Shown piece after piece: positions 63,600 through 64,000 of a stretch of DNA of 64,000 nucleotides. The stretch is from Agapetus fuscipes (taxonomy: Eukaryota; Arthropoda; Insecta; Trichoptera; Glossosomatidae), in NCBI GenBank assembly GCA_951799405.1, contig OX637337.1, positions 19,466,347 to 19,530,346 on the forward strand, given 5' to 3'. Position 1 is the first letter of the stretch. Each line of letters starts with the position of its first letter. The position numbers and the translations under genes were made by a program. The notes beneath the pieces are model-generated. The model was not told where the DNA came from. It made no database searches and was given only the letters and a program-made list of their open reading frames with translations.

Positions 63600-63850
63600 G
63601 ATTATCTAATATAATCTAAGTTGCAAAGATATATTACATTTAGGATTCATATTTATATCATGCCCACAAGCAGCCACATATAAGGTCAAGTTTATACATG
63701 CCGCATATAAATAAGCTTAAACATTCAAACCCCAAACTTAAATAAACATAAGCCATACAACTATTGAAGCAGGGGTGTCATTGACAAAGTGAAACAAGTT
63801 TTTACAGCATAGTTGGTCAACCTCATACTGACCTATTAGCCAAGTAACTG
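63600..63850 (-). repeat. LINE-B 3' block
   Basis: Starts with ATCTAATATAATCTAAGTTG (tail in reverse) and CAAAGATATATTACATTTAG, then CATGCCCACAAGCAGCCACA, AAATAAACATAAGCCATACA, TTACAGCATAGTTGGTCAAC and CTGACCTATTAGCCAAG. Full-length but diverged, with a deletion where the CTTCCCTG word normally lies. Confidence 0.76.
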
Positions 63851-64000
63851 TTTAAGTTTGTTTATTTTTTGCGGTGAAAATATCTCGCATTATTTTCCTT
63901 TCAAGCCTTCTGTTTTCCTTCGAAAAAAGGAAAGCTACAATTTGGAGTATTTTGATAAATAAATTTGATGAATTACTACACTATTAACAAATTTGCTTTG

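Noticed and set aside
1..64000. A previously undescribed multi-gene system
   Set aside because: No cluster of unknown but credible genes exists in the window. The only long open frames are pieces of retrotransposons.

Overview
This window looks like AT-rich, non-coding DNA from an arthropod-like animal genome. There is no bacterial gene organisation. The 5S rRNA-derived modules at 42.7-48.8 kb resemble animal (insect-type) 5S sequence, and the recognisable proteins are all pieces of eukaryotic retrotransposons. I found no host protein-coding gene I can defend, so the window is probably intergenic or lies inside a large intron. Almost everything identifiable is a transposable element or its remnant, in several layers of insertion.

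Main components. (1) A non-LTR retrotransposon lineage whose reverse transcriptase ends in a basic GRGRPRK-W-DQI segment. Subfamily LINE-A has an (ACAAG)n tail (21.9-22.9 kb; 29.6-30.1 kb reversed). Subfamily LINE-B (55.5-56.95 kb is the longest copy) carries a roughly 250 bp 3' UTR block with a (TTAGAT)n tail. That 3' block is the commonest repeat here: more than 20 dispersed copies and an eight-copy head-to-tail array at 14.9-17.07 kb. (2) CR1/L2-like LINE 3' ends at 20.9, 31.2, 52.9, 53.6 and 60.3 kb, most with a terminal hairpin. (3) Three SINE families. SINE-A is a 5S rRNA + tRNA-like chimera whose 3' tail matches the LINE at 52.9 kb. SINE-B has a tRNA-like head and a long conserved body. 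SINE-C has a different tRNA-like head. (4) DNA transposon derivatives, including two hAT-like elements with exact 8 bp target duplications (5.6-6.0 kb; 18.7-19.4 kb), hairpin MITEs and a probable Helitron 3' end at 17.2 kb. (5) Foldback elements at 4.1, 12.0, 27.1, 52.6 and 59.0 kb that share a hammerhead-ribozyme-like motif. (6) Simple and minisatellite repeats, chiefly a GAT-rich block at 54.7-55.4 kb.

Layout. 0-3 kb: LINE-B pieces and an inverted-repeat element. 4-8 kb: foldback, SINE-B, hAT and SINE-C. 8-14 kb: MITE, LINE-B tails, SINE-A and SINE-C. 14.9-17.1 kb: LINE-B tail array. 17-24 kb: Helitron end, nested hAT, LINE-A. 24-35 kb: scattered SINE and LINE tails. 35-40 kb: mostly unassigned AT-rich sequence with a few SINEs. 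40-50 kb: dense SINE-A, SINE-B and LINE-B. 50-54 kb: composite insertion and CR1/L2-like ends. 54.7-57.3 kb: GAT-rich satellite with the best LINE-B copy. 57-64 kb: AT-rich sequence with a long palindrome, hairpin MITEs and a final LINE-B tail.

Functional relations. No element appears intact and autonomous: every RT segment is 5'-truncated and lacks the endonuclease domain. The relations that can be read are parasitic. SINE-A shares the 3' hairpin of the CR1/L2-like LINEs, and the dispersed LINE-B tails are either very short LINE copies or a SINE riding on LINE-B. Coordinates of diverged repeats are approximate (about 5-30 bp). All family assignments are from reading alone and no database was searched.
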